A stretch of DNA of 64,000 nucleotides. Origin: Mercurialis annua. Taxonomy: Eukaryota > Streptophyta > Magnoliopsida > Malpighiales > Euphorbiaceae. The notes beneath the pieces are model-generated. The model saw only the letters and a program-made list of their open reading frames with translations, was not told where the DNA came from and did not search any database. Within the stretch, counting starts at the first letter, position 1, and each line of letters begins with the position of its first letter. Made by a program: the position numbers and the translations under genes. The DNA lies in assembly GCF_937616625.2 (NCBI RefSeq), contig NC_065571.1:7194501-7258500 (forward strand), written 5' to 3'. Below, in pieces: positions 10,581-22,446 of this stretch.

Positions 10581-12949
10581 CCAAACCACACTCTAATTAA
10601 TAAATAAGTAACTGTAATTTTTATGATTTCACTAATTTAAAATTTTAAAATTTTCTCTTAATATAGTAAACCATATTTTTGATTTTTTAAAAAGGTGAAC
10701 ATGACAACTGTTTTGAATTGAATTAGTTGAACTGGTCAATCTTATTCGATTTATAAACAGTAAGAGCATCTCTAATGTAATGCTAAATAAAATGCTAATG
10801 TTATAATTTAATATTAATTATTAAAATACAATTTCAATACAGTGCTATAATGTGTGCTAAATTTAGCATATGCTATATTATGTGCTAAATTTAGTACTAA
10901 TTATAGCATATGCTAAGAGTATCTCCTTTGTGATGGTATGTTTTATGCTAAACTCAGCAACAAAATAGTAAAAATGCTATAATTGCATAGCATTCTAAAT
11001 TTTTTTTCAATGCAAAAGATTGCAAAAGAAGTGCTATAATTACTTACTGTAATTATATTTTAATTTTATTAAATATTTTTATTTGATAATTCTCTTGACT
11101 ATATATTTTAATAAAATTTACGCGGTACTTTTTCATATAATAATGAGCTTAAAAAAATTATAAAAAATTGATAAAATATAAATTATTAATTGGTGAATGA
11201 TTTATTATTAAAAAAAATCAATCCATCGAGATCATAAAATTAAAAAAAAAAAACTTTTGGATAATTAAATAAATTAAAACTTGTCATGTAAGAAGGAACA
11301 TTATAAATAGTACAAATGATGAATGAAATAGCATTTTACTTTATATATTCAGTGACAGTGGGAAAGAGGCCATTGGCCCCTCTACTTTTAAAAAATACTT
11401 TTTTTTAGAGAAGTACTTTTAAGAAAATACTTAAATTAGTGCAATTTGTTCTAATATTTTACGATTTAATTTCCAGCGTCTGAAAATTTAATGTATATTC
11501 CGGCTTCGTCAATGTATATGTTCATCATTATTGAAGAGATCTAATTAGTACCCAACTAATTAAACTGCCTTTTGTGGTTAAAAAAAACACCGCTATTTCA
11601 AATGTATTAGCAAATACAATTCACACCAGCTTCGTTCCATTCTTAAAACTAAAAGATCAGTCCAATCAATGGATCCATTTTCAGAAAAAATAGCCAACAC
11701 AAGAACAAAATCTCATCCTCACAAAACTCTATAACGAGTCATTACAAGCTGATCTAATCTGATCTTGCACCATATGCACAAATTTTTTATGATCACACAC
11801 GGATAATCTTGAAGAATTGATGCAATTCTGCCTTTTACTGGTAAATTTCTTCTTTTCCCTGCAATTTCTTGATCTATTACGAAGTTTCCGAAATTAAACC
11901 CATAAAAAACCGTAAGAAACTCCCCAATCTTGAAAACCATGTTTACATTTTCATTTTCAATCTTGAATTGTTGTACGTCGAGAATATAAAGTTAAATGCA
12001 TATTTTCTTGGATTGGTATGGGAAATTTCTTTTTTTACATGTTTTCTAGTACTTTCTAAATTGATTACTTTAATAGCCAAAGAGAATATAGTAAAACTAA
12101 AAAAGTTAAATTTCATCTTTTGAGTAAGAGGTAAGATTTTAAGTACAAGGGTTTTGTAAATTTGCTAAGAAATTTCCTTACTGATTGGCAATTTAAATTT
12201 GATTCAAACCTGCTTTCATGCTTAAGTTCCTTGTGAATGAATTTAGAAACTCAAGTATTGTAGAGTGAAGTTTTATTCGAATTACTTAGTGAGGTATGTA
12301 TCACACTAATTAGAACCAAGTTTCATACAGGTTTTTCTTCCTGTTCTAATTTTTTATGCTGTGAATTTATTCTTTCTTTCAATAATTTGCTTTGGTGTAA
12401 TCATTAATGTCAATTATTTTGCTTTGATTTTGATTGTACCAAAACTGAATGTTGCAAATTACTTGTAGAATAACACGGATTATCTCACTGGCGTTTTTCT
12501 TATTCAGTCTGCCTTCTAGTTTTGTTAATTCATTTCTTCAGATATAAGTATGCAATGGTTTATAAAGAAATTCTCGAGAATAAGAGTTGCCAAGCATAGA
12601 AAAATTGAAAATATTACATGTTTATATGGAGAAACGTATGATTTTTCATGTTTTAATTAGCGTCTTTATTGTTTAATAAGTTGCTCGAATTGCTGATGCA
12701 GTACTTCTAAAGGCTCTCTCTATTTGGTTTAAACATTCCAACAAATCCCTACACTTTTAATGACTTTCAATATGCTCGAATGTGACTATGGTGTAACAGT
12801 AAAGTTAATATGAAGCCGACGCCCTTGCCTTATTTAATTCTGATGGTGCTGTGCTTGACTTGCATGTTTAGTTTATGTAGCTTAACATATTTACTACAAT
12901 TTCTACTCTAGGTCTCTCAAGACACTTGTAATTTTGTGGTACTGTCTCA
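10581..12949. other. AT-rich spacer and 5' region of the K+ channel gene
   Basis: From 10764 to about 11335 there are repeated TGCTAAA/TTTAGCA motifs and GAGCATCTC or GAGTATCTC ends, probably one or two degenerate Harbinger-like MITEs. About 11640-11850 may be a 5'-UTR exon of the downstream channel gene (GTAAAT donor near 11840), with an acceptor CTCTAG at 12911. No other gene seen. Confidence 0.4.
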
Positions 12950-14462
12950 ATGGCCTCCAATGGTGAAAACCAGCCGTTGCTATCAGGATTAGTGGATTCG
13001 ACTGTTCTGCCTAATAATGCAAAATCTCTCAGCAAAAGGAGACTTCGCAGGAGTAAAAGTGCTCCTTCAGCAGAGTTCCGTCTTTCAGATATTCGTGGTG
13101 ATGGAACACTTCAACGTCCTAACTCCATTTTTGGGAAAATCGAGCCGAGTATCAAGAATGTTTCTATGATGTTGGGTGGCTACTTGGGGATCGGCACGTT
13201 TGTCTTTCTCCTTTTCAGGGATGATATTGAAGGGACAAAAACAAATCCAATTATCGATGCTATGTATTTCTGTGTTGTGACTATGACTACTGTCGGATAT
13301 GGGGACTTAGTTCCGAATACTAACTTTGTGAAGATACTCGCATGTGTTTTTGTCTTCACAGGTATGGCAATTGTTGGACTTATATTAGGCAAAGCAGCAG
13401 ATTACCTGGTAGAAAAGCAGGAAATCATGCTCGTCGAAGCCTTAAACAAGCACAATAAAGTGGGCGAATTGAAAACCATAAAGGACATTGAAACCAACAG
13501 AGTGAGATACAAGTGCTACCTTGCCATGGGAATTCTCTTAATGCTTATGATGGTTGGAGCAACAGTTCTACTTACTGTCGAGAAAATGGAGACGATTGAT
13601 GCTATTTATTGCGTGTGTTCAACTATCACAACTCTAGGTTTTGGAGATGAGAGCTTCTCGACTGGATTTGGCCGGTTTTTTGGCATATTTTGGATACTGA
13701 TCAGTACTCTTGGATTAGGACAGGTTTTTCTCTATGTCGCTGAGTTATTCACTGAAACCAGGCAAAAGGCATTGGTGAACTGGGTTCTTACAAGAAAGAC
13801 TACCAGTGTAGATTTGGAGGCAGCTGACATGGACAATGATGGAGTTGTTGGGTAAGTAGGTTCATTCATAAATTGTTTGTTATGTGGTAGCACCTAGAGG
13901 TGTGCACAGAAATGAAACGAACCAAACTGGAAATGGTCGTTCGTTTTATGTCTACATTTTTTAAAATTTCAGTTCGGTTAGGCTTTTAATTTAAAAAAAT
14001 GAAAAAATAAAAAACCGAAAAAATATAATTATATATAATACAATTTTCTTACGTGTTCACATGCTAAAATGTATAACATATTTTAATTTGGCCTAGGTTT
14101 GAATTCTAAATTTAATATCTTATATTTTGGTAAAACCGAACATCAAACCGAACTTGGCCCTTTAATTTGGTTCGACTTTTATTTTCTTCATAAACTAAGC
14201 AGCTTTGATAGTTTTACTACCGAATCAAACCGAACTACCGAATGCACTTTTAGTAACCTAGAAGAGTATGTTTTATAGTTAATTAACTATGTTTGCATAA
14301 ATGGACAGGGTTGCTGAGTTTATCTTATATAAGCTTAAAGAGATGGGCAAGATTACAGAAGATGATATCTCAGTAGTAATGGAACAGTTTGAGAATCTTG
14401 ATGTGGATGAATCAGGTACCTTATCGGTATCCGACTTGGTTCTTTCTCAATCAAACAGCTGA
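12950..14462 (+). CDS. TPK1: Two-pore K+ channel, TPK1/KCO1 type
   Basis: Exons 12950-13851 and 14309-14462 give 351 aa (Arabidopsis TPK1 is 363). N-terminal RSKSAP (34-39) is a mode-I 14-3-3 site. TM1 about 71-90; pore 1 TMTTVGYGD (filter GYGD 116-119); TM2 about 127-147; TM3 about 189-209; pore 2 TITTLGFGD (GFGD 230-233); TM4 about 244-266. Two C-terminal EF-hands: DMDNDGVVGVAEF, from residue 293 and split by the intron, and DVDESGTLSVSDL. TPK1 relatives are vacuolar, voltage-independent, Ca2+- and 14-3-3-activated K+ channels involved in K+ homeostasis and guard-cell function. The second filter reads GFGD, where Arabidopsis TPK1 has GYGD. The 457-bp intron contains a repeat. Start chosen as the first in-frame ATG, matching the family's N-terminus. 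Confidence 0.93.
13897..14255. repeat. Degenerate TIR repeat with GGTTCGGTT motifs in the TPK1 intron
   Basis: Begins TAGAGGTGTGCACAGAAATG, ends near GTGCATTCGGTAG (reverse complement), and is full of AACCGAA/TTCGGTT words. Related ends occur near 37940, 41227, 48472 and 58460. Probably a MITE-like family; borders and target duplication are not certain. Confidence 0.35.
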
Positions 14463-15265
14463 ATCTGATCGTCAATGCATTTCAAGAGGAGCTCGACGGC
14501 TTGTATGTAAAATTAATATCTTCATTATTATGCACTATTTTTAGGATGTATATGTATATCATGTCTTTGAATCTGCATATTGCTAAAGTTTACGAAGAGT
14601 TGGATTTTACTGCATATCCCACGTCGAATAAAAAAAATAGGTTTCTAGCTCTTTTTTACTGTTTTTTTTTTTTTTGTTCTTTTACAAGTCAAGTGTAAGA
14701 ATTAGAATGTGTCATAAATTGATGTAATCTTTATATTTTAACTTATCCATGTGACCAAGTGGAAATATTCTCATATTTTGAAACAATATTACTATACTTT
14801 TTAAATTACTACTTGGGTTTGGTCATACTCTTTGTTTTTGTTTTGCATTGGTCAACTAGGTTCATGCTTATAGAGCTACCCATAGTATATTTGAACAGTG
14901 CAGCTTGTTGCATGAATGAAATGTTCGTATTTAGTTCGAGATTTAAATTTAAATTATTTATATTTAGCTCGAGAATGGTTCATACTTAATTGTTTAGATG
15001 CTAAATTAATCGAATTCGAACTCGTTCATTTAAGTATTAGACGATTTGAGTTCCAGGACATTGATAAAGAAGTAATAAGATTAGCTAAATTAATCTAGCC
15101 CTTGATAGGGGGGTTAAGTTATGATAACATTAATAACCTTTAAAATTAGAAGATGGGACAAAAACCTGAAGCAAATTAATCATCGGCATCAGATCTAGGA
15201 GAAGCATCTTTACCAAAACCAGAAGTGGACCCACTGCATACTAACCTAACTTCACCTCAACGAAT
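14463..15265. other. Spacer downstream of TPK1
   Basis: Contains the TPK1 3' UTR and AT-rich DNA with TTCGAGATTTAAAT/AACTCGTTCATTTAAG words (about 14930-15080). No gene supported. Confidence 0.5.
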
Positions 15266-15827
15266 AAGGGATGGCAATGGGGCCGGGTGGGGACGGGGAA
15301 GCTATCCCCATCCCCATCCCCGCGTCTATGGAGAATCCCCATCTTCATCTCCATTTAATTAATGGGGATAAAATCATCCCCGTCTTCATCCCCATGGATT
15401 TCCCATTCTTATGGGGATCCCCGTTCTCCGTACAATTAAATATAATTTATAAATAATTTTATTATTTTCATAAAATATTTGAAAAAAATATCATTATAGA
15501 AAATATTATTACCTTTTATAATATTATATATTTATAACTAAATAGAAACTAATAAAAGAAATTATGTTAAATTATTTAAAATTATAAATAACATACTAAA
15601 ACTTATAATATAATATAAATATATATAAATATAAATCTGATCCCCATGGGACGGGGATGGGGATCCCCATGGGGTGGAGACTATGCTCCCCGTCCCCTCT
15701 CCATCTCCGTGGTTGGGGATGATTTTCCCCCATCCCCGTACCCATGGGGGTAATTGGTGGGGATTTTCCGCCCCATTAGGGGCGAGTCCCCACGGAAAAC
15801 GGGGAATCCTCTCCCATTGCCATCCTT
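15266..15827. mobile_element. GC-ended TIR element with G-quadruplex-type runs
   Basis: Left end AAGGGATGGCAATGGG and inverted right end …CCCATTGCCATCCTT. Both termini are dense in GGGG/CCCC (GGGGATGGGGATCCCC-like), with an AT-rich core. This is a recognisable plant repeat style; no clear target duplication and no ORF of its own. Confidence 0.6.
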
Positions 15828-16861
15828 AGAATCTATATATATAGACTTAAATTTCAATTTGCTCCTTCAATTTGCAAACAATTGGCAATTAGTATATAAA
15901 TTAATTTTATATACAAATTAATTATAAAAGTGTTGGTTATGATCAATTATTTCTATTTTGGCAAAATAGCTTAAAAATTGAAGGCAATTAGCTTACAAAT
16001 TGAAAAAATAAATTACAAAAATGGAATTAATTTACCATAATTATTAATTTTATAATTAATTTATCTACAAAATTAACTTATATGCTAAATATCCATTACT
16101 TACATGTTAAAAAGCAAATTGCTACTTAATTCATGCATATATAAAATGAAATAAAATTTAATTGAATAAAAAAATGTGATTAATATATTATTTTTTTGAA
16201 TTAACAATACATAAATTAAGAAATTAATAATTATATCTAAATTTATAAGTACCGTTTTTAAATTAATCTTTTTAAAAATCTATTGATATTTATGATTATA
16301 ATTCTTTATTTATTTTTTGTATTTTTTCAATGAATCAATAAAGATAAAAATAAAAAAATGTTATTTTGATATTATAAAATAATAAATATTATTATTTTTT
16401 TAAAATAACAAATATTACGAACTGTGGAAAATAATTTAAAACAATGGATAATATAGCAAAATTAAAAAAATAAAGGTATAATTATAAAACAATATCATTG
16501 ATTCCGTTCCACTGCTGTTGATCATTAGAAGCACAATCATAATCGTCCATTGACTATCATATCACTGTTCTGACACACACACAAAAATGAATCTAACGTC
16601 CCTGATGTCCAAGAATATCAGCCATACTAGACATTAGCACGTGAGCACAGCTGATTATGGACACTTTACACGATATGCTGACGCATACATTCACCGTACA
16701 AGTGTCTCGACTTTCAAAATCTTGACCCTTCAATTAATTTCTTTGTCCGTAGCTACAATCCGGTGTAGTTGTGTGCAGTGTGTTATTTATTAGTCATACG
16801 ATTGAAAAAGAAAATATTTTCTCAAATGCCAATAATAAATACCAAAAAACGCCGGATCTTA
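15828..16861. other. AT-rich spacer
   Basis: No gene found. 16500-16850 is less AT-rich and may be single-copy, but no reading frame or RNA fold stood out. Confidence 0.45.
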
Positions 16862-16914
16862 GAGCATCTCCACTCTAATGCTAAAAATACTTCACAATGC
16901 TATAATTTAAAATT

Positions 16915-17262
16915 GGGTTAATTTATAAAAAAATCACGAAATTTCATTTTAATCATGAACTTTAAAAGTTGTCATTTAAAGACACGAACTTTCATTTTAT
17001 TTCAAATCTATCGCCAAAGTAAAATCCGGTGTATTTTATCGAACTAAAAATTCCTAATCATATATACTCTAACTAAAAGATAATAAAATTTAATATCGAT
17101 TTATAATTTGGGTCTTTAATTAATGGTTTATTGAAGAATTTAGTCAACAAAAATATATTGAAATGATAGATTTGAAACAAAATAAAAGTTCGTGCCTTTA
17201 AATGGCAACTTTTAAAGGTCATGATTAAAATGAAATTTCGTGATTTTTTTAGGAATTAACCC
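16915..17262. mobile_element. Mutator-like MITE (nested)
   Basis: 348 bp, inverted ends of about 95 bp (GGGTTAATTTATAAAAAAAT… against …AGGAATTAACCC). A perfect 9-bp target duplication TTTAAAATT lies at 16906-16914 and 17263-17271. Non-coding. Confidence 0.85.
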
Positions 17263-17495
17263 TTTAAAATTTAGTATAAAAAACACATCTTCATTACACT
17301 TCTATTTTATGTGCTAAATTTAGCATATGCTAAAATTTTTTCCAAATTTGTTAGAAAATTTAACATATGTCAAATTTTATTATATATAAATTATTTACAG
17401 ATTTGTCATCAATAATAATAATCACTTATAAAATTATAATTTTAGCATTTAATTTAGCATTTTATAATGGGGTGCATTTCAATAATATATGCTAA

Positions 17496-18499
17496 GGTTT
17501 TTTCCCAAAAAATTGCCACAATAAAAAGTTATTCCCAAATAGTTCCTGGGGCATGAATTCGCTAGTCATACTTGCGGATTCATGCATGAATCCCCCTTAA
17601 TCTTAATTAAGCACTCTTTTTTTTTAAATTATGAATTTAAAAAATAAAAACTTTTATCCCTTATTTAATTTTAAAATAAAATATTAATTTTTAGAGTGTT
17701 TTCGGTTTAAATTTTGTAATTTACAAATATCGGAGAAAGCGTCGAAATTTCAAAAGTGGACAGCGTACTATTTTTTAACGGCATGTTACTAACAATAAAT
17801 AATTATAACAATTATTTCTAACATTTTACTAAAAATATATAATTAACTTAACTTTTAACAATTATAATTCTCTAATATTTTTTAAAAGTTAAATAAAATA
17901 GAAAAAATCTTCTAAAATTGACTAATCCCTAACATTTTATAATAAATTATAACACTTTTTTAAATTATACTTGGTTCTAGCATTTTATTAATAATTTTTA
18001 TTTAATATCAATTTTAACAATTATAATACCTACCATTTTACAAATACTAAATAATAAATCAACAATTTTAACAATTAGGGTTTTCTAATATTTTTAAATA
18101 TTAAAATAATATACTAAAAATGCCGTTAAAAAATAGTACGCTAAAAAAATAAGGGATAAAATTAAATAAGGGATAAAAAATAGTACGCTGTCCACTTCTA
18201 AAATTTCGACACTTTCTCCGATATTTGCAAATTACAAAATTTAAACCGAAAACACTCTAAAAATTAATATTTTATTTTAAAATTAAATAAGGGATAAAAG
18301 TTTTTATTTTTTAAATTCATAATTTAAAAAAAAAATAGAAAAGAGTGGGTTAAATGCACACCCAAACCAGTTTAGCTCACCCTTAATTAAGATTAAGGGG
18401 GATTCATGCATGAATCCGCAAGTATGACTTGCGGATTCATGCCCCACGAACTATTTGGGAATAACTTTTTACTGTGGCAATTTTTTTGGAAAAAAACCC
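17496..18499. mobile_element. Long inverted-repeat element (nested, about 1 kb)
   Basis: Arms of roughly 290 and 380 bp. Each includes GTTATTCCCAAATAGTTC, the palindrome GATTCATGCATGAATC, and TGGACAGCGTACTATTTTTT. The right arm has extra segments. The flanks share ATATATGCTA, a likely 9-10 bp target duplication, suggesting a Mutator-like non-autonomous element. No coding region. A transcript through it would fold into a long hairpin. Confidence 0.75.
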
Positions 18500-18698
18500 A
18501 TATATGCTATATATAGAATTTTATCTTATTTTGTGCTAAAAATAGTATAAAAATACAACATGCAATGGAGATACTCTTACGTATGTCAATTTTATATTTT
18601 TATTGTTTTTATTTGAAAATCTTATAATATAGTCTTTTATTTTTATTTCTATTAGCAATTTATACTTTTTTTATTTTTAATATTAGTCAAATAAATTA

Positions 18699-19414
18699 GG
18701 CTTAATTTCTTAAAAAAACCCCACCTTGCATTTTTTTTTTCGTTTATACCCTGACCTTGTAAAAACACCATTTGTACCCAATTTTGAGTTTTTATGTTTC
18801 ATCTCTACCCAAAAGCATTAAATTGTACTCTTTTCATTTGAAAAAAAGTTTAAAACAATCCTTCATTTTTAACTTATATACAAATTAGATATTAATGTTA
18901 TTAATAGTACAAAAATACCATCTTTTTCAAAAAATTAAAAATAATAATAATTTTTTTTAGTTTTTTTAAAAAATATTTCGATTTTTTTTAATTTTTTTAA
19001 CTTTTTTAAAAATATTTCCGACAAAAAAATTAAAAATAATAATAATTTTTTTTAGTTTTGTTAAAAAATATTTCGAATTTTTTTAATTTTTTCAACTTTT
19101 TTAAAAATATTTCCGACAAAAAAATTAAAAATAATAATATTTTTTTTAATTTTTTAGTATTTTATCAAATTAAAAAAATTAATTAATTATTTGGATGTAT
19201 TTGATTATTTTTTAAGTTTAAGGATTTATTTGTATATTTTAAAATAGAAAAAAGTATGTTTTAAACTCTTTTCCAAATGAAAAAAGTACAATTTAATGCT
19301 TTTGGGTAGAGATGAAACATAAAAACCCAAAATTGGGTACAAATGGTGTTTTTACAAGGTCAGGGTATAAACGAAGAAAAAGTGCAAGGTGGGGGTTTTT
19401 TAAGGAATTAAGCC
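18699..19414. mobile_element. Mutator-like MITE, 716 bp
   Basis: Ends GGCTTAATTTCTTAAAAAAA and inverted …AAGGAATTAAGCC, with arms of about 120 bp (shared GTAAAAACACCATTTGTACC). A perfect 9-bp target duplication AATAAATTA lies at 18690-18698 and 19415-19423. The core holds a tandem repeat with a period near 95 bp. Confidence 0.85.
18930..19150. repeat. Tandem repeat, about 95 bp x 2.3
   Basis: Successive units contain AAATTAAAAATAATAATA, then AAAAAATATTTCGA and AAATATTTCCGAC, in the core of the Mutator-like MITE. Confidence 0.6.
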
Positions 19415-19585
19415 AATAAATTAAAACAATTTAAATTAAATTTAGTTAATTTTTTTATACAAATATAAATAAAAATTATAAATTTATAAAATCTAATTAT
19501 TTAACAAGAATCAATTTATTTAATTTTTTTTTCTTTTTTTTTTTCAATAAAAAACACAATTGAGCATTGACACAAGAATCTCATT

Positions 19586-20046
19586 TTGAAAGCCCATAAC
19601 ACCCTGGATAAAGAAAACTTCGTAATCTTCTGTGGTTTGCTATGGTTGATCTGGCAGAACAGAAACTGCACTTTATTTAAGCAGAATGCAAAGCCTGTGG
19701 GTCAATTGCTGGAGTGGGTGGTTCAATATGTTGAAGAATACACTGCAACAAACAACAAGGGAACAAAAAGTCGAGATGGGGTTAGTGATGGAGAGGCTGA
19801 CAATAGAATCTAACTCTTTTTGTGATCTATTCAGACTCGAAGGTGGTAGTAGAAAGTCTCAACAAAAATTTATTGCCTTGTAATGATGTAGGGCTAATTG
19901 GTCAGGATTGCGCGAATATGGTGAATGAGAACCTCCGTAGGGGGCTGGTCTTTGCAAACAGGAAATGCAACAAACCATCTCATTTAGAGATAGAGACCAA
20001 TTTGCTATTTGGATGGGATTTGTTCCTGCATAAGTTAATCGCTTTA
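19586..20046 (+). pseudogene. LINE-derived RNase H remnant
   Basis: Two frames read like the end of a plant LINE polyprotein: a WLIWQNRN segment (19586 on) typical of the region before RNase H, then IYSDSKVVVESLN, LGLI-like and NRKCNKPSH segments (19822-20046) of the RVT_3 RNase H fold. A frameshift separates them, and reverse transcriptase is absent. Confidence 0.6.
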
Positions 20047-20049
20047 TAA

Positions 20050-20717
20050 TGACTGATTTACCAGCTAGTTAATTAATACAAAACCGATTTTCAAAAATAA
20101 ATAATCTAAATGTCTATTATTTTGAACCATCTTGATTGCAAGGCTAGCCAGATCACCACTCAACTATTTCTTACATTATAAATGTTCATGTGAATCAGAT
20201 CACTCAATATATGCAAGTCGGTGAATGAAAAATCTTCAAAATAGAGTTTAACAAGAATAATCATCTTGTGGTGACCAAAATTAGGAACATAAATTTTTGA
20301 ATTATGACATGAAAAGCATTGGTGCTCTCTGGTCTCGTAAATTTTAGAACCGACATTTGTTCAGCTATATTTTAAGACCTAACCGCACGTTGTTTGATTT
20401 TTTTTTTTAAAAAAAAAACAATAGACCAAAAGACATTGTTTGGCTCATCTTTAAAAAAACAATTCTCTTTAAAATAATTATTCGTTATTCATCGATATTG
20501 AAAATTTCAGAATCGGAACGAGATGACTTTTCAACTTAATTCTGCCACTGATTAGTCTTATCCTGCTTGAATATAAATTAATTTAAATCTAAAAATATCG
20601 CTCAATAATTGAGACTTATCTAAAACTCTTCATAATTAAATAAATAAAGCTAAAATTAATTAAATTTGTCATAAAATAAAGTAATAATAATTTAGCAACT
20701 CCAATAATGAATAACGC
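20050..20717. other. AT-rich spacer
   Basis: No gene or clear element seen. Confidence 0.45.
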
Positions 20718-21330
20718 AAAGGAATAAGAGGAAAATATGCCTCTAATAGCTTAAAAAGGACAAATAAGCTCTTAATATCTTTAAAAATAAACAAATAAGC
20801 CTTTAACGTCTTTAAAAAGACAAATAAGTCTTTTTTTTCTTCTAAACAGTGTGTTAATAGTATGTGCACATTGTGTAAATTTTACTGATATAAAAAATGT
20901 GAATTCTATATGACATTCATAAATCCACGTACTATATTTTTTTAGCTATTTTTATAATGAAATAAACAATTATAAAATTAAAATTATAAAATTTCAAATT
21001 TAAATCAATTAAAAATTCTAATTTACTACGTGAAAGTAAAATCGAAGTCTTTTAAATTATGATTATTAATTAATTTGAATATGAAATTTTATGGTTTTTA
21101 ATTTTGAAATTATTTTTTTTAATTATAAAGAGAGCTAAAAAAATACAAGGCGTGTATTTAAAAATGCCATATAGAATTTATGTTCGCCATGTCAGCAAAA
21201 TTTACACTCGGCGCAAACAATGTTAACAAGCCCTCTAGGAGAAAAGCTTATTAGCCCCTTTTTTCAAGCTTTATTTGCCCTTCTTAAATTTTAGAGGTAT
21301 ATTTGTTCCTGATCCTAAATATAAGGGGCG
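20718..21330. repeat. Degenerate inverted-repeat element
   Basis: The left part (ATATGCCTCTAATAGCTTAA, GACAAATAAGC) recurs inverted on the right (GCTTTATTTGCCC, TTTTAGAGGTATATTTG), as do GTGTAAATTTTACTGA and ATTCTATATGACATT. Near 20750-20835 there are three tandem AACAAATAAGC-containing units of about 37 bp. Borders are uncertain. Confidence 0.5.
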
Positions 21331-21754
21331 TATTTGCCCCTTTTCCCATAACCCAAAATTACACAACTTTTTCATCCAGCCCCACAACGTAACTAAAAAT
21401 TAACCGGTCACTACCTCTGCCAATATACAGTAATTTCTCCGGTGCGCAGTATGTGCACTGTAAACAAAAGTGTCAACACTAGCATGTCCACCACCAATTC
21501 AATCCAAAAAAAACACAAAATAATTCTTGAAATCTTAAAATTAACAAATAAATATAAATAAAAGGAGAGGATAAAGAGATAAAGATCAGTTTTATCATCA
21601 TAAATAGCTAACGAAAAATAAAATCACCATTACTATACTACTACTAAATCACTGATCTTCCCATGGATAATAGATTTACAGTCCAACATTCTGTCAACTA
21701 CAAACTGAATAAAAAGCGTTTTCAAGAAAAAGTTAGAAAAAAAGAGTACAAATA
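21331..21754. other. Spacer and 3' flank of the small membrane-protein gene
   Basis: AT-rich; probably contains the 3' UTR of the - strand gene at 21755-22084. Nothing else seen. Confidence 0.4.
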
Positions 21755-22084
21755 TCACTCATTCTTGAAATTTTCAACTACTTGGTTGTGTTCATGTTGT
21801 TCTTGTTCATGATGATGATGATGATCGTCAGTAGCAGCAACATAATCCAGAAGACCTTCGGCAGCTTTATCACCGGAATATTCAGCAGCCGGCGAAGAAG
21901 AAGTCTTGCCGAAGAACACAACAGCAGCAAGAAACAGAGCTGTGGAGAGAAACAAAGGCCAAAAGTATGCCAAGATTGTCATAAAACTGGGCGATATAAA
22001 GATTATACCGACAAGAATGGTGGCGAAAATAAGAGTAAAGATTAAATGGTATCTGTACTTTATCACCGTTTCTTGAATCTCCAT
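21755..22084 (-). CDS. Small two-TM membrane protein with His-rich tail, function unknown
   Basis: Single-exon, 109 aa. Start MEIQETVIKYRYH, then TM1 about residues 14-33 (LIFTLIFATILVGIIFIS), a short loop, and TM2 about 35-58 (TILAYFWPLFLSTALFLAAV). The soluble tail has an acidic LLDYVAATDD segment, then HHHHH and HEQEQHEHN. It resembles small uncharacterised transmembrane proteins common in plants. The His/acidic tail could bind metal, but that is inference only. The ATG at 22084 is the first in frame. An opposite-strand ORF over the same bases is a shadow of the CAT/CAT repeats. It is isolated from other genes by transposon-rich DNA. Confidence 0.7.
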   Translation of the reverse strand: MEIQETVIKYRYHLIFTLIFATILVGIIFISPSFMTILAYFWPLFLSTALFLAAVVFFGKTSSSPAAEYSGDKAAEGLLDYVAATDDHHHHHEQEQHEHNQVVENFKNE

Positions 22085-22446
22085 GGTGGTTTCGGCGGTG
22101 GTTTTTCAAGAAAATGAAGAAGAAAACTGAGTGGTATTCAAGAATGAAAGAGAATTAAATGGTTTTATGTTTTCTTTTTTCTTGTGCAGAGAGAGATTCT
22201 TTGAAGGGTTTGTTTTTTTGGCAACTTTTGCTCAGTTTCATGTCTTATGTCGTTTTGTTGATGTAGAGGAACCGACTTTGTTTCCTAAATTTCACATCTT
22301 ATTTTTATTTCTACTTTTTATGATTAGGGCAAGATTTTCTATCTATTTGATTATTAATTTTTTGAATCTTTTTCATTCATAATATTTAATTTATTCCATA
22401 TTTGTATTTTACTTTAATTTTATAACTAAAAATGTCTAAGCTATAA
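22085..22446. other. Upstream region of the small membrane-protein gene
   Basis: Promoter and leader of the - strand gene should lie here. CT/GA-rich near the ATG, then AT-rich. No further gene seen. Confidence 0.4.

Larger units (their letters stand above)
16862..18576. mobile_element. Harbinger-like MITE carrying two nested elements
   Basis: Ends GAGCATCTCCACTCTAATG and, inverted, GAGTATCTCCATTGCATG; flanked by TTA at 16859-16861 and 18577-18579, the PIF/Harbinger target type. Two other elements (16915-17262 and 17496-18499) are inserted in it; without them it is about 360 bp with TGCTAAA-rich sequence. Confidence 0.65.

Noticed and set aside
14501..15098. Small + strand ORFs after TPK1 (60-76 aa)
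   Set aside because: They start in 3' UTR or AT-rich spacer, overlap one another and show no conserved features.
18930..19150. CRISPR-like array
   Set aside because: A period of about 95 bp without distinct spacers, AT-rich, inside a MITE in a plant genome.
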